Source: Flavobacterium sp. (GTDB lineage Bacteria; Bacteroidota; Bacteroidia; Flavobacteriales; Flavobacteriaceae). Taken from it: a stretch of DNA of 14,438 nucleotides. How positions within the stretch are numbered: position 1 is the stretch's first letter; each line of letters starts with the position of its first letter. Of the stretch, positions 7,601 through 14,360 are shown piece by piece. Below the pieces are notes generated by a model that was not told where the DNA came from, did no database searches, and saw only the letters and a list, made by a program, of their open reading frames with translations. Where the stretch lies: assembly GCA_030150335.1 (NCBI GenBank), contig JASLGC010000237.1, forward strand, positions 1 to 14,438. The letters run 5' to 3'. Made by a program: the position numbers and the translations under genes.

Positions 7601-7985
7601 TAACGAATTAAGTACAATTACTTCAGAAGAGGTATTGCAGAAGTATGAACAACGCCTGATAGATAGATTCGGACCGCTGCCAAGGCAAGCTACAGCCCTT
7701 TTAAACAGCCTTAGAATAAAATGGCATGCTTCGAACATGGGGATTGAGAAGGTAGTCTTAAAACAAGGGAAAATGATTTGTTACTTCTTAGGAGACCAAC
7801 AATCAGAGTACTACCAATCTTCTAAATTTAGAAAGGCATTGCTTTTTGTACAACAACACGCTAATTTGTGTAAAATGAAAGAAAAGCAAACCAAAACAGG
7901 CTTGAGGTTATTATTAACTTTTGAAAACATTAAATCTATCAAGCAGGCTTTAGAAATGGCTGAGCTGTTAGATAAAGATAGTTAA
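4626..7985 (+). CDS. mfd: Transcription-repair coupling factor Mfd
   Basis: This 1119-residue cytosolic DNA translocase recognises RNA polymerase stalled at DNA damage, pushes it off and recruits UvrA for nucleotide excision repair. The N-terminal third is the UvrB-like region, including RVDFVAEPGEFSVRGG from R164. The RNA polymerase-interaction (CarD-like) domain begins near L434 with LAVGDYVTHIDHGIG. The superfamily 2 helicase motor follows: Walker A GDVGFGKT at 585-592, motif II DEEQ at 686-689, motif III TATPIPRT at 712-719, and motif VI QMRGRVGR at 855-862. The RecG/Mfd-type IRGAGDILGGEQSG follows motif VI. The C-terminal regulatory domain runs to the end. All motor motifs are intact and the length is normal for Bacteroidota. 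The gene follows the lipoprotein gene by 12 bases and ends before a long hairpin at 8029-8097. Confidence 0.98.
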   Translation: MDIKQKFHESTNTKQVLQEIQKLGSKIQLKGLIGSAISFQIESIFAQSDYPFLLIFNDKEQAAYYLNDLETLINKQDVLFYPGSFKRPYQIEETDNANVLLRAEVLNRISSRKKPAIIVSYAEAIFEKVVTKKVLEKNTLKVNLGDKMSIDFVNEILFEYNFKRVDFVAEPGEFSVRGGIIDVFSFSNDNPYRIEFFGDEIDSIRTFDVETQLSVDKQKKITIIPNVENKFSQESRESFLDYIPEKTVVFAQNTAFIIDQLERQFEKASVVFEKLSKDLKHREPKDMFMDGQLFTKKIEALTYIELDETKIIKPTKVIEFHTKPQPSFNKQFDLLARNLNENTDNGYTNFLYCANENQAKRFREIFESLKNDQEVAVVKSFKTVVMPLFEGFIDDEKQIVCYTDHQIFERYHKFNLKNGYTKKQTITIKELNSLAVGDYVTHIDHGIGKFGGLQKIQVEGKTQEAIKLVYADNDIVYVSIHSLHKIAKYTGKDGSVPKIHKLGSNAWKTLKNKTKARVKHIAFNLIQLYAKRRLQKGFQCHPDSYLQHELESSFIYEDTPDQEKATQEVKADMELERPMDRLVCGDVGFGKTEVAIRAAFKMVDNGKQVAVLVPTTILAFQHYQTFSERLKDMPVRVSYINRFRTAKQKNEILQDLADGQIDILIGTHQLVNKGVQFKDLGLLIIDEEQKFGVAVKDKLKTISENVDTLTLTATPIPRTLQFSLMAARDLSVITTPPPNRYPIETNVVGFNEEIIRDSIAYEIERGGQVYFINNRIENIREVAGMIQRLVPHAKVGVGHGQLEGKKLEELMLAFMNGEFDVLVATTIIESGLDVPNANTILINNANNFGLSDLHQMRGRVGRSNKKAFCYFICPPYSAMTEDARKRIQALEQFSDLGSGLNIAMKDLEIRGAGDILGGEQSGFINEIGFDTYQKIMQEAIEELKQNEFKDLYAEENTEENKVFVKDTQIDTDFEILFPDEYINNITERLNLYNELSTITSEEVLQKYEQRLIDRFGPLPRQATALLNSLRIKWHASNMGIEKVVLKQGKMICYFLGDQQSEYYQSSKFRKALLFVQQHANLCKMKEKQTKTGLRLLLTFENIKSIKQALEMAELLDKDS

Positions 7986-8028
7986 ACACAAACGAGCAAT
8001 TAGTTACGCATACAATTGTTTGTTATCC

Positions 8029-8104
8029 TATTGCAATTGACTATTACTTAGTTATTTAATGATGGTTAGAAAATAAAAGTAATAGTCAGTTGCAATATTT
8101 TTTT
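8029..8104 (+). terminator. Long imperfect palindrome with T-run after mfd
   Basis: Arms at 8029-8049 and 8077-8097 pair over 21 positions with a single G-U wobble and leave a 27-base loop. Seven T follow (8098-8104). By position it ends the mfd transcript, 44 bases after the stop. The stem is much longer than the other terminators here, and the loop is unusually large. It could therefore also be a small mobile palindrome that serves as a terminator. Confidence 0.6.
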
Positions 8105-8351
8105 ATACTTTTGAAAGAACATTATTATTCAGGTTGACGATGTCCTTCTTAATGTCATATTTCCTTGGCTTATTACTCAAATGAAGTAGATAAACATTCT
8201 TTCCTCTACCCCTTACTACTAAAATCTTATCGTCTCCAGACTGTGATTGAGACAGCTTCCTCTTAAATCCGACATTAGTTCGATACTTGTTCGGAAAATA
8301 CCCCCTAAATTCGAAAGAAATAGGCAGTTGTATCGAAGTTTTGTCGAACAA
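8103..8351 (-). CDS. Doubtful small ORF (82 aa, TTG start)
   Basis: This open frame of 82 codons can start only at TTG (8351-8349), because no internal ATG exists. An in-frame TAG lies just upstream, so it is not the tail of a longer gene. The product would be basic and polar (central QSQSGDDK, then a basic stretch around NKPRKYDIKKD), with no signal peptide or membrane segment. I recognise no family. No TAnnTTTG box was found upstream. Its stop falls at 8103-8105, at the edge of the mfd-side palindrome. It may be a chance frame or a piece of repeated intergenic sequence. Confidence 0.18.
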   Translation of the reverse strand: MFDKTSIQLPISFEFRGYFPNKYRTNVGFKRKLSQSQSGDDKILVVRGRGKNVYLLHLSNKPRKYDIKKDIVNLNNNVLSKV

Positions 8352-8534
8352 GCCCTATTTTAAATTCTTTCAAAAAACTTGCATCCCTTATAAACAAAGG
8401 GATTAGCACTCCATTAATCCTTTCAGTAAAAAAGAAAGTATCTCGCTATGTGAGTTATTTACATCGCATTTATCAGCAAAAAAAAACACCCCAAAATCAA
8501 CGCTCTTCAAATTTGGCTATTCATTAATACGCAT

Positions 8535-8581
8535 AAAAAAATCCCCTAAAGAGTGAATTAATCAACTCCTTAGGGGATTTA
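8535..8581 (-). terminator. Terminator of the M16 peptidase gene
   Basis: The stem AAATCCCCTAA-x-GAGT pairs with ACTC-x-TTAGGGGATTT (one internal A/C mismatch) around a loop of about ten bases (8555-8564). On the minus strand it is followed by a TTTTTT tract. It begins 19 bases after the TAG stop at 8600. Confidence 0.85.
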
Positions 8582-8599
8582 TAATTATATAAACGAATA

Positions 8600-11524
8600 C
8601 TAATATCCGAATAAGTCTTCTAAACTTAATTCTTTTACGTTACCCATTTTCTTAACTGCTTCCCAGTCAAGGTTTTCTTTCTTACCTAATAAACCTACGT
8701 TAAACGATTTACCTTTCACGTAATTATTGAAGAAATCAACTAAATCAGTCATTGACATTCTCTCTACTTGAGCGTAGATATCTTTGTTAATATCATAGTC
8801 AATTCCTTTTTCTTGTAATGATAACCAGTAGTTGAAAATTTGCGCTTTTGTATAACGTTGTGTAGCGATACTTTTCAATACAGAATTTTTAGCATTTTCA
8901 AACTGATTTTCTGCTTGAGGCATATCATTCATCAACTCCATCATTGCTTCAACTGCTTGAGGCAATTTGTTAGCTTGTGTACCAACATAAGCCATTACAT
9001 AGTTGTGCTTATCAGCTTTAGCAGCATTCATATAATACGCATAAGCAGAATATGCTAATGATTTAGACTCGCGAATTTCTTGGAAAACCACAGAAGCCAT
9101 TCCTCCTCCGAAATAGTTATTAAACACATTACTTGTAGCTAATAACTCTTTGTCAAATTTATGCTCTCTACCTCTGTAAGAAATCTCTGCTTGTACCATG
9201 TCATAAGGAGCAAAATACAATGTTCCGTTTGTTGCTGGTTCAGCATATACTTTAGCAGCAGGTACTTTCTTACCTTTTCCTAAATTGTGATTCTCTACAA
9301 TTGCTTTTTGAGTAGCTTTTAAATCATTTCCGTAGTAGAAAACATCGTGGTTGTAATCAAAGAAGCCACGTACTAAAGAAGCTAACTCTTCTGGTTTGAT
9401 ATTTTTTAGTTCATTTTCACTTAAAATATCTTTAAATCTACTTAACTCACCGTTAGAAACGATGTAGCTGTTCAACGCTCTTTGAATACCGCCTTTGCTT
9501 GATTTCGCATCAAAACGAGCTTTTAAGATTTGGTCAACCATATTAGCATAAGCATCGTTATCTGCTTTTGCATCAGTTACCAAGTGCTCTAACAATTTAA
9601 TACCAGCAGGGATATTCTCTTTAAGTCCTTTTACAGTGATGTACGTTTTATCTGTTCCCGTGTTTAAGCTGTACTCAACACCTAACTTATAAAACTCTTT
9701 TTTGATATCAGCAGCAGAGTATTTACTTGTACCTAAGTAATCCAAGTAGCTAATTGCTAATGATAATTTCTTGTCGTTATCAGAACCAATTGGTGTAATA
9801 TAAGTTACTGTAGCAAGTTCGTTTGTAGTATTCTTAATAGAATAAATTTTCCCTCCTACTTTACCAATTTTATCTTTTTTAATAGCTGAATCGAAATCTA
9901 CAAATACAGGTTTTATTTCCTCTACTCCGATTGCTTTAAAGTCTGAATAGAATTTAGACTCGCTATCTCTATTTAAATCAATTGGTGTAATTCCAGGGTT
10001 TTCTACACGTACTAAGTCTTTATTCTCACCTTGGCGTTTGTAGATTACTACGTAATTATCCGAATAGTTTTTCTTCACAAAGTCAATAACATCTTGTTTT
10101 GTTACTTTAGACATTCTTTCTAAGTCAGAAACAGATTCTTCCCATGTTCTACCGTGAATAAATGCTTGATACATTTCTGTAGCCATTGCATCGTTGCTTT
10201 CTAACGCTTGCATTGAGTTCTTACGGAATTCATTAACAACAGCTTCTAACAACCATTCGTCAAATTCTCCATTCTTTAATTTCTCAATTTCACCTAAAAG
10301 CAAGTCTTTAACCTCCTCAACAGTTTGTCCTTCATTTGGCATACCTGTTAATTGGTGCACAGAATAGTCCTTCATTACCATTGGAGAACTTCCTGCGTAT
10401 AATGCTTTTTGTTTTTGATTGATGTCTAAGTCAATTAAACCAGCTTGACCATTGCTTAACAACATGTCAATTAAGTTTAAGTAAACAGCGTCTTGTGTTT
10501 TAACTCCTCCTAAACGGAAACCGATTTCTACACGCTCACTTTGTGGGCTGTAAATATCTTTAACCTGAATCTTAGTTAATGGTTTCTCCTGAGCTACATA
10601 TTCTTTAGGTTGAACTGCCTTTTTCATTGAACCGAAATAAGCGTTTACCAATTTGATAGTAGGTTCAAATTCTAAATCACCCACTAATACTACAGCCATA
10701 TTGTTAGGCACATAATATTGGTTAAAGTAATTGTGAATAGCTACCATTGAAGGGTTTTTCAAGTGCTCAGAAGTACCGATAGTCGTTTGAGTACCATAGT
10801 GAGATTCTGGGAATAACAACGTCATCATCGCTTCATGTGAAGCCCAGTAATCATTGTCTTGTCCTCTGTTAAACTCTTCATATACCGCCTCTAATTCCGT
10901 GTGGAATAAACGCAATACTAATTCAGAGAAACGCTCGTTTTCAACAACTAAGAACTTCTCTAACTCGTTTGAAGGAATAACGTTTTTATATACTGTTTCA
11001 TCAAACCAAGTATGTGCATTCGTTCCTGATGCTCCAATAGAAGCCACGGCTTTGTCATACTCGTTTGCTACAGCGTATTGAGAAGCTGTTTTTGAAATAG
11101 TATCTATCTTTTTGTAAATTTCTTTCTTTTTCTCAGGGTCTGTTTCTGCTTTGTGTTGTTCGTATAGATCAGAAATTTGTTTCAACAATTCTTTCTCTAT
11201 TTCCCAATTAACAGTCCCCAATTTAGAAGTTCCTTTAAACACCATGTGCTCTAAGTAGTGAGCCAAACCAGTGCTATCTTCAGGGTCATTATTAGATCCT
11301 GTTCTTACAGGTATATAAGTCTGGATACGTGGTTCATCGTGATTTTGAGCTAAATAAACTTTCAATCCGTTTCCTAACGTATAAATTCTTGCTTTTGAAG
11401 GATCATTCTCAACGTATTCATAAGTTAATCCATTCGCATCCTTTTTTGTTACTGTCTTATATTGAGCGTGTAAAGAAGCACTCAGCGAAAATATAAAACC
11501 AAAAAGTAAATACCTTTTTTTCAT
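8600..11524 (-). CDS. M16 family (insulinase/pitrilysin) zinc metallopeptidase
   Basis: The 974-residue protein starts MKKRYLLFGF and has a signal peptide ending near LHAQ (about residue 21), so it is exported, probably to the periplasm. The first module carries the inverted zinc motif HYLEH (H89, E92, H93); the third zinc ligand should be one of the glutamates in ELEAVYEEF (about 210-217). Between them is a charged helical insert of some 45 residues (about 108-152), seen in Bacteroidota members. Each half pairs an M16 domain with a partner domain (for example VVLVGDLEF); the second half has no HxxEH and should be structural. The IRESKSLAYS motif near the C-terminus is typical of M16. These enzymes cleave peptides inside a clam-like chamber. 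The substrate is unknown. The frame reaches a TTG at 11533, but the ATG at 11524 gives the better signal peptide. Confidence 0.93.
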   Translation of the reverse strand: MKKRYLLFGFIFSLSASLHAQYKTVTKKDANGLTYEYVENDPSKARIYTLGNGLKVYLAQNHDEPRIQTYIPVRTGSNNDPEDSTGLAHYLEHMVFKGTSKLGTVNWEIEKELLKQISDLYEQHKAETDPEKKKEIYKKIDTISKTASQYAVANEYDKAVASIGASGTNAHTWFDETVYKNVIPSNELEKFLVVENERFSELVLRLFHTELEAVYEEFNRGQDNDYWASHEAMMTLLFPESHYGTQTTIGTSEHLKNPSMVAIHNYFNQYYVPNNMAVVLVGDLEFEPTIKLVNAYFGSMKKAVQPKEYVAQEKPLTKIQVKDIYSPQSERVEIGFRLGGVKTQDAVYLNLIDMLLSNGQAGLIDLDINQKQKALYAGSSPMVMKDYSVHQLTGMPNEGQTVEEVKDLLLGEIEKLKNGEFDEWLLEAVVNEFRKNSMQALESNDAMATEMYQAFIHGRTWEESVSDLERMSKVTKQDVIDFVKKNYSDNYVVIYKRQGENKDLVRVENPGITPIDLNRDSESKFYSDFKAIGVEEIKPVFVDFDSAIKKDKIGKVGGKIYSIKNTTNELATVTYITPIGSDNDKKLSLAISYLDYLGTSKYSAADIKKEFYKLGVEYSLNTGTDKTYITVKGLKENIPAGIKLLEHLVTDAKADNDAYANMVDQILKARFDAKSSKGGIQRALNSYIVSNGELSRFKDILSENELKNIKPEELASLVRGFFDYNHDVFYYGNDLKATQKAIVENHNLGKGKKVPAAKVYAEPATNGTLYFAPYDMVQAEISYRGREHKFDKELLATSNVFNNYFGGGMASVVFQEIRESKSLAYSAYAYYMNAAKADKHNYVMAYVGTQANKLPQAVEAMMELMNDMPQAENQFENAKNSVLKSIATQRYTKAQIFNYWLSLQEKGIDYDINKDIYAQVERMSMTDLVDFFNNYVKGKSFNVGLLGKKENLDWEAVKKMGNVKELSLEDLFGY

Positions 11525-11552
11525 AAACTTCAATGTTTTTGTATGTAATTAC

Positions 11553-11584
11553 CAAAGCTAAAAATAAAATTGTATCTGAGGCAA
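11553..11584 (-). promoter_or_regulatory. Consensus promoter of the M16 peptidase gene
   Basis: On the minus strand, TTG at 11584-11582 is followed after 21 bases by TAGCTTTG at 11560-11553, an exact TAnnTTTG match. The leader before the ATG at 11524 would be about 22 bases. The promoter lies just past the terminator of the upstream phosphatase gene, so the peptidase is its own transcription unit. Confidence 0.72.
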
Positions 11585-11600
11585 TTTAAACTGTTTTTAA

Positions 11601-11635
11601 TTAAAAAACCCGCATATCTTATCAATATGCGGGTT
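11601..11635 (-). terminator. Terminator of the PafA-like phosphatase gene
   Basis: A perfect 11-bp stem, AACCCGCATAT (11607-11617) and ATATGCGGGTT (11625-11635), has a seven-base loop. On the minus strand it is followed by a run of T. It starts 22 bases after the stop codon at 11658. Confidence 0.9.
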
Positions 11636-11657
11636 CAGTTAATAGTGGTATTCTATA

Positions 11658-13310
11658 TTATTTTACTTCAACAGCCTCGTGAATAGGAGTACCGATGTTT
11701 CCATTAGGCACTTCAATCTTTAATATTTCAGCTATTGTTGGAGCGATATCTGTCATGTGAGTTTCACGTAAAGTCTTCCCTGGTTTAACTCCCCATCCCA
11801 TAAATACTGCTGGAATGTGAGCATCGTAAGACCCCCAAGTACCGTGTGTAGTTCCTTTTCCATCTTTTTTACCACTAAACCATTGTGGTTCTAAGATATA
11901 TTGGATTACCCCACTTCTCTTGATGTTATACCCGTTTACAATGCGTTCTCTAATCTTTTGTGGGATACTTGCTGTTGCAGCTTTATCCATATCTGTTACA
12001 AAAGCAATACCTTCAATCTTTTTGAATTCTCTAACGATAAACTCTCTGATATCCCCTTCGTCAAGTCCTTCTTTTTCAATTAAAGCATTGTTTAAGTGCA
12101 CTTGGTAGTTAGTCAAACTTTTGATAATCCCTTCTTGCTTAAATTTAGCTTGAAGTTTTTCATTCAATGTTTTCTTTGCTTGCATTGAATCAAAGTATCC
12201 TGCATTACCTTTTTGGTCAGCAAAATATTTAGGATTATGAGCAGCACCGTGATCTGCTGTTAAGAAGAACGTATAGTTTCCTTTTCCTACTTTCTCATCA
12301 AGGTAAGCTAAGAAAGAAGCAAGATCAGCATCAAGTCTCAAATAAGTGTCTTCAACCTCAATTGAATTAATAGCAAATTGATGACCAACATAATCCGTAG
12401 AAGATAAACTAACTGCTAAAAAGTCAGTTGCTCCCGTTGCATTAGCTCCCATTTTCTCACTTTCGATAGCTGCCTTAGCGAAATCTAAAGTCAAGCTATT
12501 TCCAAATGGAGTAGCTTTAATTAAGTCATAACCATTTTCTTTTTTCAACTTAACTAAGTTGCGTGGGAACACAGGTTTCTCCTCTCCTTTAAAAGGCTCT
12601 TCATATAAGTTGTCATCAGCAGTGCTCAATACGTAAGAGTTGATTGGATATAATGTATTCCATCCATTCTTAAAGTATTTATCAGCTAACTTTTGTTTGT
12701 TGAAAGAATTTACCCATTTAGGTAAGTCTTTCATATAATAAGTACTTGTAATCCAATCTCCAGTATTACCATCTAACCAATAAGCAGCGTTTGCAAAGTG
12801 TCCTGCAGGTAGAATACCTCCTCTATCTTTGATAGCAATACCTATTACTTTAGATTGAAAGTTTGTAGCTAATCTCAATTGGTCAGTAACCGTAGAAACT
12901 AATAAGTTCTTAGGTGATTGTTTTCCAATCTTTCCTTCACCACCACCAACTCCTTGTACATTATCATCTTGAGTACAGTACATGCTCTCTCCGGTTGCTT
13001 GAATAATAAAATCATTTCCAGCAATACCGTGAATAGCAGGCACACTTCCAGTATAGATAGTACTATGTCCGATAGCAGTGTAAGTAGGAACATAATCTAT
13101 ATAAGTATTTTCACTTGAAAATCCTTCATTCAATAAACGCTTAAATCCATTGTCAGAATAACGGTCGTAATAGCGGTATAAGTAATCCCATCTCATTTGG
13201 TCAACTACTACTCCAACTACTAATTTAGGCTTCGGCAAGGTTTCATTTGCCAACGCTGAAAGGGAAAAAATGCAACCAATAGCTGCAAATAGGGTTGTTT
13301 TGAAATTCAT
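11658..13310 (-). CDS. pafA: PafA-like alkaline phosphatase (periplasmic phosphomonoesterase)
   Basis: The protein has 550 residues from the chosen ATG, with signal peptide MNFKTTLFAAIG to SALA (about residue 22), so it acts in the periplasm. It matches PafA of Elizabethkingia meningoseptica, a Ca/Zn-type alkaline phosphatase-superfamily monoesterase that releases phosphate from many organic phosphates and resists product inhibition. The active-site set is complete and lies within a few residues of PafA numbering: D37 in VVDQMRWD; nucleophile T78 in PTYTAIGH; N99 in AGND; K161 and R163 in KDRG; D306 and H310 in STDYVGH; D353 and H354 in ADHG; H489 in TTHG. The K/R pair marks monoesterases rather than the NPP diesterases. 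A TTG at 13322 is rejected as start because the ATG gives a normal signal peptide. It is a single-gene unit, divergent from a HAD hydrolase. Confidence 0.93.
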   Translation of the reverse strand: MNFKTTLFAAIGCIFSLSALANETLPKPKLVVGVVVDQMRWDYLYRYYDRYSDNGFKRLLNEGFSSENTYIDYVPTYTAIGHSTIYTGSVPAIHGIAGNDFIIQATGESMYCTQDDNVQGVGGGEGKIGKQSPKNLLVSTVTDQLRLATNFQSKVIGIAIKDRGGILPAGHFANAAYWLDGNTGDWITSTYYMKDLPKWVNSFNKQKLADKYFKNGWNTLYPINSYVLSTADDNLYEEPFKGEEKPVFPRNLVKLKKENGYDLIKATPFGNSLTLDFAKAAIESEKMGANATGATDFLAVSLSSTDYVGHQFAINSIEVEDTYLRLDADLASFLAYLDEKVGKGNYTFFLTADHGAAHNPKYFADQKGNAGYFDSMQAKKTLNEKLQAKFKQEGIIKSLTNYQVHLNNALIEKEGLDEGDIREFIVREFKKIEGIAFVTDMDKAATASIPQKIRERIVNGYNIKRSGVIQYILEPQWFSGKKDGKGTTHGTWGSYDAHIPAVFMGWGVKPGKTLRETHMTDIAPTIAEILKIEVPNGNIGTPIHEAVEVK

Positions 13311-13360
13311 TTGTAAACTCAATTTATATTAGTGTGATCTGTGTTTAACGTCTAATAGTA

Positions 13361-13368
13361 CAAAACTA
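13361..13368 (-). promoter_or_regulatory. -7 box of the pafA-like gene
   Basis: TAGTTTTG on the minus strand is an exact TAnnTTTG match, about 50 bases before the ATG at 13310. No TTG sits at the usual distance upstream, which suggests that a weak or activator-dependent start is possible. I see no clear direct repeats of a Pho-box type nearby. Confidence 0.5.
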
Positions 13369-13564
13369 TCAAACTCCTATTCTTTTCTACTATAATTCCT
13401 GTAAAAAGTTAGAACCTTAACATTCTAAAGAAACTTCGGGTAATTTATCCCTTATCTACTTAAAACACATTAAATTAATGTTATTAAATGAAGAAAAATG
13501 ACAATCTCTATAAATGTGATAAGACTTACATTACAATCATGAAAGGTAAATCCTATAATATCTT

Positions 13565-13572
13565 TACCTTTG
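13565..13572 (+). promoter_or_regulatory. -7 box of the HAD hydrolase gene
   Basis: TACCTTTG, followed by CAG, is an exact TAnnTTTG match. It lies 31 bases before the ATG at 13604. The -33 half is not convincing (the nearest candidate is ATG 23 bases upstream). Confidence 0.5.
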
Positions 13573-13603
13573 CAGTCAAACTCACAAATAAAACAATCCA
13601 CCT

Positions 13604-14293
13604 ATGGAATCAATTAAAGTAGTAGCTTTTGACGCTGATGATACACTATGGATAAACGAGCCCTATTTTAACGAAGCAGAAAAGCAGTTTTGTATATTAA
13701 TGGAGGATTATCTTACTCATCAGAGTATTTCACAAGTGTTGTTTAAAACACAAGTAGATAACCTGCCTTTATACGGATACGGCATAAAAGGGTTCATATT
13801 ATCAATGATTGAATCTGCATACAAAATATCTAAAGGAACAGTTAACCAAAAAGTTATAGATAGAATAACGATTATTGGTAAAGAACTTTTGACAAAACCA
13901 ATCGAATTGATTGATGACGTTGAAAACGTTTTAGAAGAATTAAAGTCTAAATATAAGTTAGTTGTAGCAACAAAAGGAGACTTAAAAGACCAACATAGAA
14001 AATTACATCATTCTGGTTTAGGTCCTTACTTCCACCACATTGAAGTGATGACTGACAAAGAAGAGATTGATTATAAAAAGTTGCTTGGCAGATTAGACGT
14101 ACATCCTGAAGAATTTATAATGATTGGTAATTCTCTTCGTTCTGATGTACTTCCAGTATTAGAATTAGGAGGACACGCAGTACATGTACCTTTCCATACC
14201 ACATGGCTTCATGAGCATATTGAACATGAAATAAATCATCCAAACTTTAAGACTATTAAAAAGTTATCCGAAGTAAAAGATATATTACTATAA
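13604..14293 (+). CDS. HAD superfamily hydrolase (COG1011-like phosphatase)
   Basis: This 229-residue cytosolic protein has no signal peptide or membrane segment. HAD motif I is DADDT with nucleophile D10 and acid/base D12. An alpha-helical cap follows (about residues 18-100). Motif II is T123 in VVATKGD, motif III is a lysine in DYKK (K158 or K159), and motif IV is GNSLRSD at 175-181. Motif IV has Asn instead of the usual first acidic residue, leaving D181 as the metal ligand; this variant is common in the subgroup. Such enzymes remove phosphate from small phosphorylated metabolites, but the substrate cannot be told from sequence. It is divergent from the secreted PafA-like phosphatase across a 293-base gap. 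It forms a single-gene unit closed by a strong hairpin at 14298-14337. Confidence 0.88.
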   Translation: MESIKVVAFDADDTLWINEPYFNEAEKQFCILMEDYLTHQSISQVLFKTQVDNLPLYGYGIKGFILSMIESAYKISKGTVNQKVIDRITIIGKELLTKPIELIDDVENVLEELKSKYKLVVATKGDLKDQHRKLHHSGLGPYFHHIEVMTDKEEIDYKKLLGRLDVHPEEFIMIGNSLRSDVLPVLELGGHAVHVPFHTTWLHEHIEHEINHPNFKTIKKLSEVKDILL

Positions 14294-14297
14294 AATT

Positions 14298-14337
14298 AAA
14301 AAGGCAACCTCAAAATATTTGAGATTGCCTTTTTTTC
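14298..14337. terminator. Bidirectional terminator between convergent genes
   Basis: GGCAA-C-CTCAAA (14303-14314) pairs with TTTGAG-A-TTGCC (14318-14329), with one mismatch and a three-base loop. It is flanked by AAAAA on the left and seven T on the right. It starts five bases after the HAD stop and also faces the end of the minus-strand barrel protein (stop at 14361-14363). Confidence 0.9.
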
Positions 14338-14360
14338 TAACCTTAACCTTAACAACTTAC

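Larger units (their letters stand above)
7986..8599. other. Gene-poor 614-base interval between mfd and the M16 peptidase
   Basis: No confident gene lies here. From left to right it holds the mfd-side palindrome (8029-8104) and a doubtful minus-strand ORF (8103-8351). Inside that ORF is an 8-bp inverted repeat, TTCGATAC at 8279-8286 and GTATCGAA at 8330-8337. Next come two overlapping hairpins at 8384-8423 that share the sequence AAGGGAT and so cannot form together. The last feature is the terminator of the peptidase gene (8535-8581). I see no tRNA, rRNA, IS termini or direct repeats. The density of inverted repeats suggests an interspersed repeat or remnant. Confidence 0.5.

Noticed and set aside
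8600..11524. Possible inactive M16 protein, because the second half lacks HxxEH
   Set aside because: Two-module M16 enzymes normally have only one catalytic module. The first half has an intact HxxEH and a candidate third ligand.
11901..12108. Two overlapping plus-strand frames inside the pafA-like gene
   Set aside because: They are antisense to conserved phosphatase sequence and have low-complexity products with no motifs.
14338..14356. Short CTTAAC repeats (CTAACCTTAACCTTAAC)
   Set aside because: Only about two and a half copies of a six-base unit lie between a terminator and a stop codon, too few to call a functional repeat.
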